Positions 9,705 to 18,860 of a DNA stretch of 64,000 nucleotides are shown here, one piece after another. The position numbers and the translations under genes were made by a program. The notes below the pieces were generated by a model. It ran no database searches and had not been told where the DNA came from. It worked only from the letters and a program-made list of their open reading frames with translations. Source of the stretch: Paracoccus fistulariae (GTDB lineage: Bacteria > Pseudomonadota > Alphaproteobacteria > Rhodobacterales > Rhodobacteraceae); NCBI RefSeq assembly GCF_028553785.1, contig NZ_CP067136.1, forward strand, positions 3,557,101-3,621,100, written 5' to 3'. Position 1 is the stretch's first letter. Every line of letters starts with the position of its first letter.

Positions 9705-9735
9705 ATAAAAAACGGCCCGCGAGGGGGCCGTTTAT
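9705..9735 (-). terminator. Rho-independent terminator after cspA
   Basis: On the minus strand: AACGGCCC, loop CCTCGC, GGGCCGTT followed by TTTTATT. Eight-base perfect stem plus T-run about 20 bases beyond the cold-shock gene stop. Confidence 0.88.
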
Positions 9736-9752
9736 AAGGGTCTGAAACAGGG

Positions 9753-9959
9753 TCAGAGCAGTTTCAGATCGCTGGCCGAGGCGCGGCCATCGCGGCCCGA
9801 CTGCAGCTCATATTCAATTTTTTGATTATCGTTCAGGCCTGTCAGTCCGGCGCGCTCGACCGCTGAGATATGCACAAAAACGTCTTTACCACCTTCGTCG
9901 GGCGCAATGAAGCCATAGCCTTTGGTGGCGTTGAACCATTTTACCGTTCCGGTCGCCAT
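9753..9959 (-). CDS. cspA: Cold-shock protein (CspA family)
   Basis: 68 residues from ATG 9959 ([10 protein letters not shown]); an in-frame ATG six codons upstream is less likely because the GGAGAG ribosome site lies between them. RNP-1 (KGYGFIAP) and RNP-2 (DVFVHISAV) nucleic-acid-binding motifs are intact. Single-stranded RNA/DNA chaperone. The upstream interval on this strand (9960-10110) could hold a structured 5' leader, typical for csp genes, but no recognisable thermosensor element was seen. Confidence 0.95.
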   Translation of the reverse strand: MATGTVKWFNATKGYGFIAPDEGGKDVFVHISAVERAGLTGLNDNQKIEYELQSGRDGRASASDLKLL

Positions 9960-10111
9960 AACCGTTCTCTCCTTCAAATCCTCCCGACGCAGGATTGCGT
10001 CAGGCCGTGCAGCCCGCTTTCGGAAATCCGGCTGCCCACAAGAGGGAGGCGGTAGAAAGTCATTCGCTCACGCATCAAGGAGCATGAACGAATCATTCCG
10101 AAACGCAAGCG

Positions 10112-10141
10112 TGAAACGCCCCAAAATTTTTGGGGGGCGTA
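10112..10141 (-). terminator. Probable terminator of thrS
   Basis: Minus strand ACGCCCC, A/T-rich loop, GGGGCGT then TTTC, about 25 bases past the thrS stop. The loop is long and A+T rich and the trailing T-run short, so efficiency is uncertain. It sits between thrS and cspA. Confidence 0.55.
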
Positions 10142-10165
10142 ACAGCTTGGTAACATCGGCATCTT

Positions 10166-12112
10166 TCAGCGCAGATCGGGTGGCGTGGCCTCGGCCGTCA
10201 GGGAAGAGATCGCCTCATCCAGGGTCATGCTCCGGCTTCCCTGCTGGTCAAGTCGGCGGATCGAGACGGTCCGCTCCTCGACCTCCTTCATGCCGATGGC
10301 CAGAATGGCGGGCACCTTGGTCAACGAATGTTCACGAACCTTGTAGTTGATCTTTTCGTTGCGGATATCGGCTTCGGCGCGGATCCCGGCCTTTCGCAGC
10401 GACTCGACCACCTCAAGCACATAGGGGTCGGCATCCGAGACGATAGAGGCAACGACGACCTGACGCGGGGCCAGCCAGAAGGGCAGCTTGCCGGCATAGT
10501 TTTCGATCAACATGCCGATGAAACGCTCGAAGCTGCCCAGCACGGCCCGGTGCAGCATGATCGGGCGATGCTTGGCGCCGTCTTCGCCGATATAGCTGGC
10601 ATCCAGCCGCTCGGGCAGGTTGGGATCGACCTGCAATGTGCCGCATTGCCAATCGCGACCAATCGCATCGGTCAGCACGAATTCCAGCTTCGGCCCATAG
10701 AACGCGCCTTCGCCTTCGAAGATTTCATAGTCATGCCCGGCTGCGGTGACGGCACTGGCCAAGGCGGCCTCTGCGTGGTCCCAGCTTTCTTCGCTGCCAA
10801 TACGCTTTTCGGGGCGCGTGGACAGTTTGATGCGCCAGTTGTCAAAGCCCAGATCGGCATAGACGCGCGACAGGAATTCGATGAAGCGGCGCGATTCCGT
10901 CTCGATCTGCGCCTCGGTGCAGAAGATATGCGCATCGTCCTGGGTAAAGCCGCGTACCCGCATGATGCCATGCAGCGCGCCCGAGGGTTCATAGCGGTTG
11001 CAGGACCCGAATTCGGCCAGACGCAAGGGCAGATCGCGATAGGATTTCAGACCGCTGTTGAAGACCTGCACATGGCAGGGGCAGTTCATCGGCTTCAGCG
11101 CGTTGACGGTCTTTTCGCGGGCATGTTCCTCATCCACTTCGACGATGAACATATGCTCTTGATAGTTCTGCCAATGGCCGGATTCTTCCCACAGCTTGCG
11201 GCTGACGACCTGCGGGGTGTTGATCTCGTCATAGCCGCCCGCGCGCTGCCTGCGGCGCATGTAATCCTGCAACGTGGTGTAGATGCTCCAGCCATTCGGA
11301 TGCCAGAAGACCTGTCCCGGCGCCTCTTCCTGCATGTGAAACAAGTCCATCTCTCGGCCCAGCTTGCGGTGGTCGCGCTTGGCGGCCTCTTCCAGCATGT
11401 GCAGATGCGCCTTGAGGTCGTCCTTGTTGCGGAAGGCCACGCCATAGATGCGCTGCAGCATCGGCCGGGTATTGTCGCCCAGCCAATAGGCGCCGGCCAC
11501 ATGGGTCAGCTTGAAGGCATCGGCGGGCAGTTGCCCGGTCATCTGCAGATGCGGGCCGCGGCACAGATCCTGCCAGTCGCCATGCCAATACATGCGCACA
11601 TCCTCGCCTTCGGGAATGCGGTCGATCAGCTCCAGCTTGAAGGGCTCATTCGCGGCCTTGTAATGGGCGATGGCGCGGTTGCGGTCCCAGATCTCGGTGC
11701 GGATCGGGTCGCGTGCGGCGATGATCTGCTTCATCTTCGCCTCGATGGCGCCCAGATCCTCGGGGGTGAAGGGCTCGGCCCGGTCGAAATCATAGAACCA
11801 GCCCTTGTCGCGGACGGGGCCGATGGTGACCTTCACATCCGGCCATAACTCCTGAACCGCCCGCGCCATGACATGCGCGAAATCGTGGCGGATCAGTTCC
11901 AGCGCCTGATCGTCGTCCTTCATCGTGTGAATGGCGATCTGACCGCTGCTGCGGATCGGCCATTGCAGGTCGATATGCTGCCCGTCGAGGCTGGCAGAGA
12001 TCGCGCGCTTGGCAAGGCTGGGGGCGATACTTTCGGCGACCTCGGCGGCGGTGACGCCTGCGGGATAATCGCGCGAATTGCCATCGGGAAAGGTCAAAGA
12101 GATCTGGGACAT
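10166..12112 (-). CDS. thrS: Threonyl-tRNA synthetase
   Basis: 648 residues from ATG 12112, which has GAGGAGG seven bases upstream; the open frame extends ~100 codons further but without homology. N-terminal TGS domain ([18 protein letters not shown]), editing domain with [10 protein letters not shown] metal-binding His motif, class II catalytic core (motif 2 [26 protein letters not shown]; zinc-ligand region MNCPCH), and C-terminal anticodon-binding domain. Charges tRNA-Thr. Length matches bacterial ThrRS. Confidence 0.96.
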   Translation of the reverse strand: MSQISLTFPDGNSRDYPAGVTAAEVAESIAPSLAKRAISASLDGQHIDLQWPIRSSGQIAIHTMKDDDQALELIRHDFAHVMARAVQELWPDVKVTIGPVRDKGWFYDFDRAEPFTPEDLGAIEAKMKQIIAARDPIRTEIWDRNRAIAHYKAANEPFKLELIDRIPEGEDVRMYWHGDWQDLCRGPHLQMTGQLPADAFKLTHVAGAYWLGDNTRPMLQRIYGVAFRNKDDLKAHLHMLEEAAKRDHRKLGREMDLFHMQEEAPGQVFWHPNGWSIYTTLQDYMRRRQRAGGYDEINTPQVVSRKLWEESGHWQNYQEHMFIVEVDEEHAREKTVNALKPMNCPCHVQVFNSGLKSYRDLPLRLAEFGSCNRYEPSGALHGIMRVRGFTQDDAHIFCTEAQIETESRRFIEFLSRVYADLGFDNWRIKLSTRPEKRIGSEESWDHAEAALASAVTAAGHDYEIFEGEGAFYGPKLEFVLTDAIGRDWQCGTLQVDPNLPERLDASYIGEDGAKHRPIMLHRAVLGSFERFIGMLIENYAGKLPFWLAPRQVVVASIVSDADPYVLEVVESLRKAGIRAEADIRNEKINYKVREHSLTKVPAILAIGMKEVEERTVSIRRLDQQGSRSMTLDEAISSLTAEATPPDLR

Positions 12113-12263
12113 GATGTCCTCCTCGTCGGTTTGGCGCCCACGGAACGCCCGGTTGCGGGTTATGTCGGGGATCACATGGACCCCGCTGCGAAAACTGTCA
12201 AGATAGAGGCGAAACAGACAGTTCGCTGCCATCCTTTCGCAGCGGCAGGGACAGGAGAGCCAC

Positions 12264-13004
12264 ATGACCGAATATCTGGACACAGCCAGCGGACGCCGCA
12301 TCGCCTTTCGCAGCACGCCGGGCGCGGGGCCGGGGGTGGTCTTTCTGGGCGGCTTCAAATCGGACATGACGGGAACCAAGGCGCTGTATCTGGAAGACTG
12401 GGCGCGGCGCACGGGCCGTGGTTTCCTGCGCTTCGATTATTCCGGGCATGGCGACAGCAGCGGCGCGTTCGAGGATGGCTGCATCGGCGACTGGGCCGAG
12501 GATGCGCGCGCCGTGATCGAAGCCCGGACCGAGGGGCCGCAGGTTCTGGTCGGCTCATCAATGGGTGGCTGGATCAGCCTGCTGCTGGCACGCGCGATGC
12601 CGCAGCGGGTTTCGGGGCTGGTCACGATCGCCGCCGCGCCGGATTTCACCGAACGGGGCTTCTGGGCCGGTTTCTCGGCCGATCAGCGCGATACGATCAC
12701 ACGGACCGGGCGGTTGGAACTGCCCAGCGATTACAGCGACGATCCCTATGTCATCACCCGAACCCTGATCGAGGACGGGCGCAATCAGGTGGTGATGACG
12801 CAGCCGCTGTCGCTGCCCTTCCCGGTGCGGATGCTGCAGGGCACGGCGGACGAAGACGTGCCGATGCAATGGGCGCTGGACCTGCTGGCCCATGCCACGG
12901 GCGAGGATATCCGGCTGACACTTGTGAAGGGCGCCGATCACCGCTTTTCGACGCCGGAATGCCTGTCGCTGATCACGCAATCCATCGAAGATGTGCTGGC
13001 ATAG
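12264..13004 (+). CDS. Alpha/beta hydrolase (ABHD10-like)
   Basis: 246 residues. Shows the alpha/beta-hydrolase order: oxyanion strand [26 protein letters not shown], nucleophile elbow GSSMGGW (Ser near 97), late Asp (GTADEDVPM) and His (GADHRFS). Resembles serine hydrolases related to mammalian ABHD10 acyl-protein thioesterase; exact ester unknown. Overlaps the next hydrolase gene by 14 bases, so the pair is probably co-translated. GGAGAG lies just before the ATG. Confidence 0.82.
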   Translation: MTEYLDTASGRRIAFRSTPGAGPGVVFLGGFKSDMTGTKALYLEDWARRTGRGFLRFDYSGHGDSSGAFEDGCIGDWAEDARAVIEARTEGPQVLVGSSMGGWISLLLARAMPQRVSGLVTIAAAPDFTERGFWAGFSADQRDTITRTGRLELPSDYSDDPYVITRTLIEDGRNQVVMTQPLSLPFPVRMLQGTADEDVPMQWALDLLAHATGEDIRLTLVKGADHRFSTPECLSLITQSIEDVLA

Positions 13005-13887
13005 CGACGCGGCAGAGCAGACCGGTATCGCCCGCTGGCTGGCCGCGCGAGAGGCCGGAATTCGCCCCGATGTCGCCTCTTATCTGCAATGGGCCGGGGG
13101 GCCGGGGAAGCGGACCGGGATCGCGCTGATCTATGTCCACGGCTTTTCAGCCAGCCCCGGAGAGTTGCGGCCCTTGCCAGAGGATCTGGCGCGGCAGTTG
13201 GGGGCCAACCTGCTGGGGTTGCGCCTGACCGGCCACGGGCAGGATGGCGCGGCCCTGTCACGGGCACGGTTGCGGGATTGGCAGGACGATCTGGCGCAGG
13301 CGCTGCAATTCGGGCGGCAACTGGGCGGGAGGGTGATCGTGCTTGGCATGTCCACCGGCGCGACCCTGCTGGCGCAGGCGGCCTGCGATCCGCGGCTGCG
13401 CGACGCGTTTGACGCCGCGATATTGGTGTCACCGAATTTCCGCCTGCGCCATCCGGCGGCATGGGCGCTGAACCTGCCCGGAATGCGCCGGATCCTGACC
13501 GCACTTGGCGATCCGAAAAGGCGCTTTCCCCCGCGAAACGAGTTGCATGACGCATACTGGACAAGTTGCTATCCGATCTCGGCCACCTTGCCGGTCGCTG
13601 AACTGACGGCCCGCGCGCGCCGGACCGATTTCACGGCGGCGCAGATCCCCGCCATGTTCATCTGGGCCGCGCGCGACAGGGTCGTGGATCACCGCGAAAG
13701 CGGGCGAATCGCGCGCCGTTGGGGTGGCCCGGTCACGACACTGACTGTCGAGCCGGGCGAAAGGGACGACCCGAATGCGCATGTCATCGCCGGAGACGCG
13801 CTGTCCCCGGCGATGAGCCGAAAGCTGACACAGGCGATGGCGCGCTGGATCAGCACATATGTGGATCAGAATGTCAGCGAGAAATGA
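12991..13887 (+). CDS. Alpha/beta hydrolase (carboxylesterase-like)
   Basis: 298 residues. IYVHGFSASPGE carries the HG oxyanion motif, LRLTGHGQDG follows, GMSTGATL is the nucleophile elbow (Ser), and a late Asp (WAARDRVVDH) and His (DDPNAHVIAGD) complete the triad. Begins inside the 3' end of the previous hydrolase gene. No secretion signal. Function beyond esterase/lipase fold not assignable. Its 3' end overlaps the convergent pyridoxamine-oxidase-like gene by 22 bases. Confidence 0.78.
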   Translation: MCWHSDAAEQTGIARWLAAREAGIRPDVASYLQWAGGPGKRTGIALIYVHGFSASPGELRPLPEDLARQLGANLLGLRLTGHGQDGAALSRARLRDWQDDLAQALQFGRQLGGRVIVLGMSTGATLLAQAACDPRLRDAFDAAILVSPNFRLRHPAAWALNLPGMRRILTALGDPKRRFPPRNELHDAYWTSCYPISATLPVAELTARARRTDFTAAQIPAMFIWAARDRVVDHRESGRIARRWGGPVTTLTVEPGERDDPNAHVIAGDALSPAMSRKLTQAMARWISTYVDQNVSEK

Positions 13888-14339
13888 TCGCCGATATCGG
13901 GTTTCGATCCGCTGATCTTGGATTTCGCGATTTCATAAAGGAATGACAGGCTGCCATCCGTGGCCCAGACCTCGGCATCGCTCAGCGACATGCGGACCAG
14001 TTGCACATCGGGGTCCTGCTGACCGTCCTCGAACCAGCTTGAGGCGATGGCGTTCCACAGATCATCCAGCTTTTCGCGATCATCCGACAGTTCCAGACTG
14101 CCGGCGATTCGGGCATAGAGACCCTCTTTGGCGCTGCTGACGATATAGGTGCCTTCCTGCGCGCCGCTTTGCAGCGATTTCACAAGCTCGGTGCCCTTGG
14201 CGGTGATGAACCACAGCGCGTTGATATCGTCATCGGCATAATGCGACATGGGCAGGAAACGCGCGGTGGCGTTCAGGCCCAGCATGCCTGCATTGATATC
14301 TTCAAGGCGGTCCCAGAAGGTTTCGCGATTGTCAGACAT
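13866..14339 (-). CDS. Pyridoxamine 5'-phosphate oxidase-like general stress protein
   Basis: 157 residues with the split beta-barrel flavin-binding fold: FLPMSHYADDDINALWFITAKGTELVKSL, then TYIVSSAKEGLYARIAGSLEL and the W-rich end (VQLVRMSLSDAEVW). Matches the 'general stress protein 26' group, which bind FMN or F420 and act under stress; substrate unknown. Convergent with and overlapping the upstream hydrolase. Acidic, cytoplasmic. Confidence 0.8.
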   Translation of the reverse strand: MSDNRETFWDRLEDINAGMLGLNATARFLPMSHYADDDINALWFITAKGTELVKSLQSGAQEGTYIVSSAKEGLYARIAGSLELSDDREKLDDLWNAIASSWFEDGQQDPDVQLVRMSLSDAEVWATDGSLSFLYEIAKSKISGSKPDIGDHFSLTF

Positions 14340-14425
14340 AGGCTCTTCCTCACGGTTGGAGTGTGAAGAGCAAACGCCGACAGCACGGCGCGGTTCCGGT
14401 GATACGCCCGGAACCGCGGAAGGGA

Positions 14426-15769
14426 TCAGACGGCCATCTTGCCGTCAGTGCCCAGATCGTCGCCGGTCATGGCGCTGTCGCCGCCACGGGTCCGGCGCTT
14501 GCGCGGTTTTTCCGCCTCGGCCGGGCCTGCGGCCTCGTCGATGAAATCCAGCACCAGCGGGCGGATGTTCAGACGCCAGGACTTGCCCGCGAAGATGCCG
14601 TAATGGCCCGCGCCGGGTTCCAGATGCTGGACCTTCTTGTCCTCTGGCACGCCGCTGCACATCTCCAGCGCGGCGACGCATTGGCCGGGGGCCGAGATGT
14701 CGTCATTCGCGCCTTCGACGGTCATGATCGCGACATCCTTGATCTTGGTGATGTCGACCGGCGTGCCGTTGACGGTAAAGTTGTTCTGCGCGATTTCCAG
14801 ATTCTTGAAGATCCGCTCTACCGTCGACAGGTAGAATTCGGCGGTCATGTCCATGACGGCCAGATATTCGTCATAGAACTTGTTATGCTTGTCGCCCTCA
14901 TTGGCGTCGCCACGGGCTTCGGCAAAGATCTGATCGATAAAGGCGCCGGCATGGGTTTCGGCATTCATCGCGATGAAAGAGCTGAGCTGCGCCAGCCCCG
15001 GATAGACCATGCGCCCGGCACCGCGATATTTGAAGCCGACCGACTGGATCACCAGATGCTCAAGCTCGCCCATGGTGACGCGGTTGCCGAAATCGGTGAC
15101 CTCGGTCGCGGCGGCATCCGGATTGACCGGCCCGCCGATCAGGGTCAGCGAACGCGGCTGCGCCTCTGGTTCCTGCTCGGCAAGGATGGCGGTGGCGGCC
15201 AGCGCCAGCGGGGCGGGCTGACAGACCGCGATGATGTTGGTCTCGGGGCCAAGGTGCTTGATGAAATCCACCAGATAGCTGGTGTAATCCTCGACGTCGA
15301 ACTTGCCTTCGCTGACCGGAATATCGCGGGCATTGTGCCAGTCCGTCACATAGACGTCACAATCAGGCAGTAGGGATACCACAGTGGAACGCAGCAGCGT
15401 GGCGTAATGGCCCGACATCGGCGCAACCAGCAGAACCTTGCGCTGCGAGGGTTCGCGGCGGGCGACGCGGAAATGCAGCAGATCGCCAAAGGCGCGGCGC
15501 ATGACGGGCTCGATATAGACGATGTGGTCCTGACCATCGGTGCCGGGGATGGCGGGGATCTGCCAGCCGGGCTTGATGACCATGCGGGCAAAGCTGCGCT
15601 CGGTCACGCGGCCCCATGCGCTCATCAGCTTGAAGGCCGGGTTCAGGCTTAGCGCGAAGGCCGGATAGGAACCGATGGCGCGCGCCGTCGCACCCAGCCA
15701 TTCGTTGGTGTTTCTTATCGTCTCCATCGCGTCATAAGAGACGATTCCAGTCAAACCACGCTTACTCAT
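14426..15769 (-). CDS. phaZ: Intracellular poly(3-hydroxybutyrate) depolymerase
   Basis: 447 residues, intracellular PhaZ type lacking a signal peptide. NIIAVCQPAPLAL holds the catalytic Cys in the lipase-like elbow typical of nPHB depolymerases; GANDDISAPGQC supplies the Asp and EPGAGHYGIFAG the His. Degrades native PHB granules to 3-hydroxybutyrate oligomers. The C-terminus has a basic EKPRKRRTRGG tail. Divergent from phaC across a 135-base intergenic region, as in other Paracoccus PHB loci. GGAG lies ahead of the ATG. Confidence 0.93.
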   Translation of the reverse strand: MSKRGLTGIVSYDAMETIRNTNEWLGATARAIGSYPAFALSLNPAFKLMSAWGRVTERSFARMVIKPGWQIPAIPGTDGQDHIVYIEPVMRRAFGDLLHFRVARREPSQRKVLLVAPMSGHYATLLRSTVVSLLPDCDVYVTDWHNARDIPVSEGKFDVEDYTSYLVDFIKHLGPETNIIAVCQPAPLALAATAILAEQEPEAQPRSLTLIGGPVNPDAAATEVTDFGNRVTMGELEHLVIQSVGFKYRGAGRMVYPGLAQLSSFIAMNAETHAGAFIDQIFAEARGDANEGDKHNKFYDEYLAVMDMTAEFYLSTVERIFKNLEIAQNNFTVNGTPVDITKIKDVAIMTVEGANDDISAPGQCVAALEMCSGVPEDKKVQHLEPGAGHYGIFAGKSWRLNIRPLVLDFIDEAAGPAEAEKPRKRRTRGGDSAMTGDDLGTDGKMAV

Positions 15770-15807
15770 ATAGCTCCGCCTTTCGCTGCATCTGGCGGGT
15801 TTTTACG

Positions 15808-15822
15808 GCTGCTGGAAGCAGC
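15808..15822. promoter_or_regulatory. Possible PhaR-type inverted repeat between phaZ and phaC
   Basis: GCTGC-N5-GCAGC inverted repeat in the divergent phaZ/phaC promoter region. It differs from the CTGC-N3-GCAG PhaR operator found twice ahead of phaP by its longer spacer, so PhaR binding is only a guess. Confidence 0.3.
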
Positions 15823-15904
15823 GTTTACAAGGCCTCTATGCCCCATTTGCGCTAAGCCCGCCCAACGCATACACTTTACCTGTTCATATGGGGGAAGTCG
15901 GTTC

Positions 15905-18052
15905 ATGGCAAGAACAACGCGCAGCACGGGTTCTAAATCGCAGGACAAGGGTGACGCTGGGGAAGTATCTGATAAACCGGTAAAAGCAGCATCGGCAAAG
16001 CCGAAGACAACGCGCAGAAACGTCGCGTCCAAGACAGAATCGGCCAGTTCGGCGGCCAAGCCCGCAGCGGCCAAGGCCACGGCGAGTCGCCCGAAAACCA
16101 CCCCCCGCAAGGCCGCGCCGAAACGCCGGACAGCCGCTGCCGCCCCGCCGACCGAGCCGCCAAAGGTTGCGGCGCCCCAGGTCAGGCTGGAAGATGCGGC
16201 ATCGGTGTCGTCGCCGACCATCGATTCCTCACCGATCTCTGACCCCGCCGCCGTCATGCGCGAGGCGATGAAGATCGGTGCCTCGGCCCCCGCCGCGCAG
16301 CGCCTGGCCGAGAATATCGAGCGGATCGAGGCGCTTAGCCATCGCCTGATGGCGGCATTCACGTCGCGCGGCCTGCCCAATCCGGGCGTCGAAGGCCCGG
16401 GGCCAGAGCTGTTCATGACCGCCACGAATGCCTGGATGAAGACGATCACCGAACAGCCCGGCCGCATGATCGAGCAGCAGGTGAATTTCTGGGGTCAGAC
16501 GCTGAAGAATTACGCCAATGCGCAAAGCGCGATGGCAAAGGGCAGGTTCAATCTGCCCGAGGATGATGAGGAAAGCCGGGGCCGCAAGGACAAGCGGTTT
16601 GCCAATGAATTGTGGCAGACGCATCCCTATTTCAAACTGGTCAAGAATCAGTACCACACCAATGTCCGCGCCTTGAAAGACGCCGCCGAGGCGCTGGATC
16701 TGTCGGATGAGGTCGCGCGTCGTCGCATCGACTGGCTGACCAATCAGATCATCGACATGATCTCGCCCACCAATTTCCTGGCGACCAATCCCGATGCGCT
16801 GGAAAAGGCCGTCGCGACCGAGGGCGAAAGTCTGGTCAAGGGGCTGGAAAACCTGGTGCAGGATGTCGAGGCCAGCGGCGGAGAGATGGTCGTCTCGCTG
16901 GCCGATCGCGATGCCTTTACGGTGGGTGAGAATATCGGCAATTCCGAAGGCATGGTGGTGCATCGCACCCCGCTTTTCGAACTGATCCAGTACAAGCCGA
17001 CCACCGACGAGGTCTATGAGATGCCCTTGCTGATCCTGCCGCCTTGGATCAACAAGTTCTACATTCTGGACCTGAAGCCGCAGAACAGCCTGATCCGTCA
17101 CATGGTCGGGCAGGGCTATACCGTCTTTATCGTCAGTTGGAAAAATCCCGATTCCAGCTATTCCGAGGTGGGGATCGAGGAATATATCGCCGCCTATCTG
17201 GACGCGATGGACGTTGTCCGCGAACGCACCGGCCAGAAAAAGCTGAATGCGGTCGGCTATTGCATCGCTGGCACGACACTGTCGCTGGCTTTGGCGCTGA
17301 TGCAGAAGCGCGGGGATGACCGGGTGAATTCGGCGACGCTGTTCACCACCTTGACAGATTTTTCCGATCAGGGCGAATTCGTCACTTTCCTGCAGGACGA
17401 TTTCGTCAGCGGCATCGCGGAAGAGGTGTCCCGCCACGGTCTGATGCGCGCGCAGCTGATGTCGCGAACCATGAGCTTCCTGCGCGCGAATGATCTGGTC
17501 TGGGGCCCGGCCATCCGCAGCTATATGATGGGCGAAACGCCCCCGGCCTTCGATCTGCTGTTCTGGAACGGCGACAGCACGAACCTGCCCGGCCGCATGG
17601 CGATGCAATATCTCAAAGGGCTGTGTCAGGAGAATGCCTTTGCCGGGAACGGCTTCGAGCTGCTGGGCGAAAGCCTGCGCCTGTCCGATGTGAAACTGCC
17701 GCTTTGCGCTGTCTCCTGCGAGACGGATCATATCGCGCCGTGGAAGGATTGCTGGCGCGGTGTCGCCGCAATGGGATCAGAGGACAAGACCTTCATCCTG
17801 TCCGAATCCGGCCATATCGCCGGTATCGTCAACCCGCCCTCAAAGAAGAAATACGGCCATTACATGGGCTGTCGTGACTTTGCGCATGGGGCCGAGAAAT
17901 GGCGCGACGATTCCACCTTCTATGAGGGCAGCTGGTGGCCGCATTGGGATGAATGGTTGTCGAATCGATCCGGCAAGAAAGTGCCCGCACGCGAGCTTTC
18001 CGAGGGTCTGGAACCCGCGCCCGGCACCTATGTGCACGAACGCGCAATCTAG
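15905..18052 (+). CDS. phaC: Class I poly(3-hydroxyalkanoate) synthase with basic N-terminal extension
   Basis: 715 residues. Polymerises (R)-3-hydroxyacyl-CoA at the granule surface. The catalytic triad is visible: Cys453 in GYCIAG, Asp608 in CETDHIAPW and His637 in SGHIAG; the PhaC_N domain starts near residue 145. The first ~110 residues are Ala/Lys/Arg/Ser/Pro rich with repeats such as PKTTPRKAAPKRR, like histone H1 or PhaM-type DNA-binding tails, and make the protein about 90-130 residues longer than typical class I PhaC. GGGGGAAG ahead of ATG 15905 supports the long start. Transcribed toward phaP and phaR. Confidence 0.93.
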   Translation: MARTTRSTGSKSQDKGDAGEVSDKPVKAASAKPKTTRRNVASKTESASSAAKPAAAKATASRPKTTPRKAAPKRRTAAAAPPTEPPKVAAPQVRLEDAASVSSPTIDSSPISDPAAVMREAMKIGASAPAAQRLAENIERIEALSHRLMAAFTSRGLPNPGVEGPGPELFMTATNAWMKTITEQPGRMIEQQVNFWGQTLKNYANAQSAMAKGRFNLPEDDEESRGRKDKRFANELWQTHPYFKLVKNQYHTNVRALKDAAEALDLSDEVARRRIDWLTNQIIDMISPTNFLATNPDALEKAVATEGESLVKGLENLVQDVEASGGEMVVSLADRDAFTVGENIGNSEGMVVHRTPLFELIQYKPTTDEVYEMPLLILPPWINKFYILDLKPQNSLIRHMVGQGYTVFIVSWKNPDSSYSEVGIEEYIAAYLDAMDVVRERTGQKKLNAVGYCIAGTTLSLALALMQKRGDDRVNSATLFTTLTDFSDQGEFVTFLQDDFVSGIAEEVSRHGLMRAQLMSRTMSFLRANDLVWGPAIRSYMMGETPPAFDLLFWNGDSTNLPGRMAMQYLKGLCQENAFAGNGFELLGESLRLSDVKLPLCAVSCETDHIAPWKDCWRGVAAMGSEDKTFILSESGHIAGIVNPPSKKKYGHYMGCRDFAHGAEKWRDDSTFYEGSWWPHWDEWLSNRSGKKVPARELSEGLEPAPGTYVHERAI

Positions 18053-18130
18053 CAGCCTCGCGATAACCCACTGATTTTACTGGCGGGCGGCGGCAGGGGA
18101 AACCTGACCGCCGCTTACACGTAAAAATTT

Positions 18131-18144
18131 TGCTGCATTGCAGC
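18131..18144 (+). promoter_or_regulatory. PhaR operator site 1
   Basis: TGCTGCATTGCAGC contains CTGC-ATT-GCAG, an exact match to the CTGC-N3-GCAG sequence described for Paracoccus denitrificans PhaR. It lies upstream of the -35 element of phaP. Confidence 0.75.
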
Positions 18145-18152
18145 GAAAATAC

Positions 18153-18183
18153 TTGAAATGCTGCGGCGCAGCATGCATATTAT
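18153..18183 (+). promoter_or_regulatory. phaP promoter
   Basis: A TTGAAA -35 box (18153-18158) and TATTAT -10 box (18178-18183) separated by 19 bases. PhaR site 2 sits inside the spacer, so repressor binding would block polymerase directly. The transcript has a leader of about 70 bases before the phaP ATG. Confidence 0.6.
18161..18171 (+). promoter_or_regulatory. PhaR operator site 2
   Basis: CTGC-GGC-GCAG, second exact CTGC-N3-GCAG match, 28 bases downstream of site 1 and inside the -35/-10 spacer of the phaP promoter. The two-site arrangement agrees with repression of phasin until PHB granules titrate PhaR away. Confidence 0.75.
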
Positions 18184-18259
18184 CGCTATGAAATTCACAA
18201 CGCGGCGGACCAGACGTCCTCTCCCTGACACGCGTCGCCGCAGGAATAGGAGCACTACC

Positions 18260-18709
18260 ATGGCTAAGACCCCTGACTTCACCAAAACCTTCGCTGACAT
18301 GATGGCCAACTTCCCCGTGGACACCTCGTCCTACCAGGAAGCGCTGAAGTCGCAGGGCGCTCTGGGTGAGAAGCTGGCCAAAGTCGCACTGGGCGCTGCC
18401 GAGCGTTCGACCGAGATCTCGGCTCAGTGGGCGAAAGACACCATCAGCCGCATGGGCGAGCTGACCTCGGCCAAAGCCGAGCCGGCCGATTACGCCAAAG
18501 CCTATACCGACTTCGCTTCGGCTTCGACCGAAGTTGCTGCCGAGCACATGGCCTCCTTCGCTGAAGTTGCGAAGAAAGTTCAGATGGACACCGTCGACCT
18601 GATGCTGACCGCTGGCAAGGACATCGCTGCAGACGCTCAGAAAGCTGCTGAAAAAGCAACCAAAGAGACCCAGGCTGCTGTCAAGAAAGCCACCTCGGCT
18701 GCGAAATAA
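18260..18709 (+). CDS. phaP: Phasin (PHB granule-associated protein)
   Basis: 149 residues from ATG 18260 (AGGAG eight bases upstream). Almost wholly amphipathic helix, no Cys, with an Ala/Lys-rich C-terminus (KAAEKATKETQAAVKKA); TFADMMANFPVDT at the N-terminus and the phasin_2-like core place it with alphaproteobacterial PhaP. Coats PHB granules. Codon use is strongly biased, as expected of a very abundant protein. Controlled by the two PhaR operators upstream and closed by its own terminator. Confidence 0.93.
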   Translation: MAKTPDFTKTFADMMANFPVDTSSYQEALKSQGALGEKLAKVALGAAERSTEISAQWAKDTISRMGELTSAKAEPADYAKAYTDFASASTEVAAEHMASFAEVAKKVQMDTVDLMLTAGKDIAADAQKAAEKATKETQAAVKKATSAAK

Positions 18710-18733
18710 TCGCTGAATTTTCAGTGAAATCGG

Positions 18734-18766
18734 GAAAAGGGGCAGTTCGCTGTCCCTTTTCTTTTG
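18734..18766 (+). terminator. Rho-independent terminator after phaP
   Basis: AAAAGGGGCAG, loop TTCG, CTGTCCCTTTT then CTTTT. A near-perfect 11 bp stem with a stable UUCG tetraloop, about 25 bases past the phaP stop. Confidence 0.92.
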
Positions 18767-18860
18767 CGCTCATGCAGGCGCAGAAAATCCCGGCGTCAGA
18801 TTTCCTTGCCTTTTGCGCATGCAGCAACCATCATGCCCTGAACAAGATACAGGGGGATAT

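Noticed and set aside
10328..11848. 506-codon frame opposite thrS
   Set aside because: A mirror of GC-rich codon bias; His/Gln/Asp-rich with no domain, while thrS on the other strand is certain.
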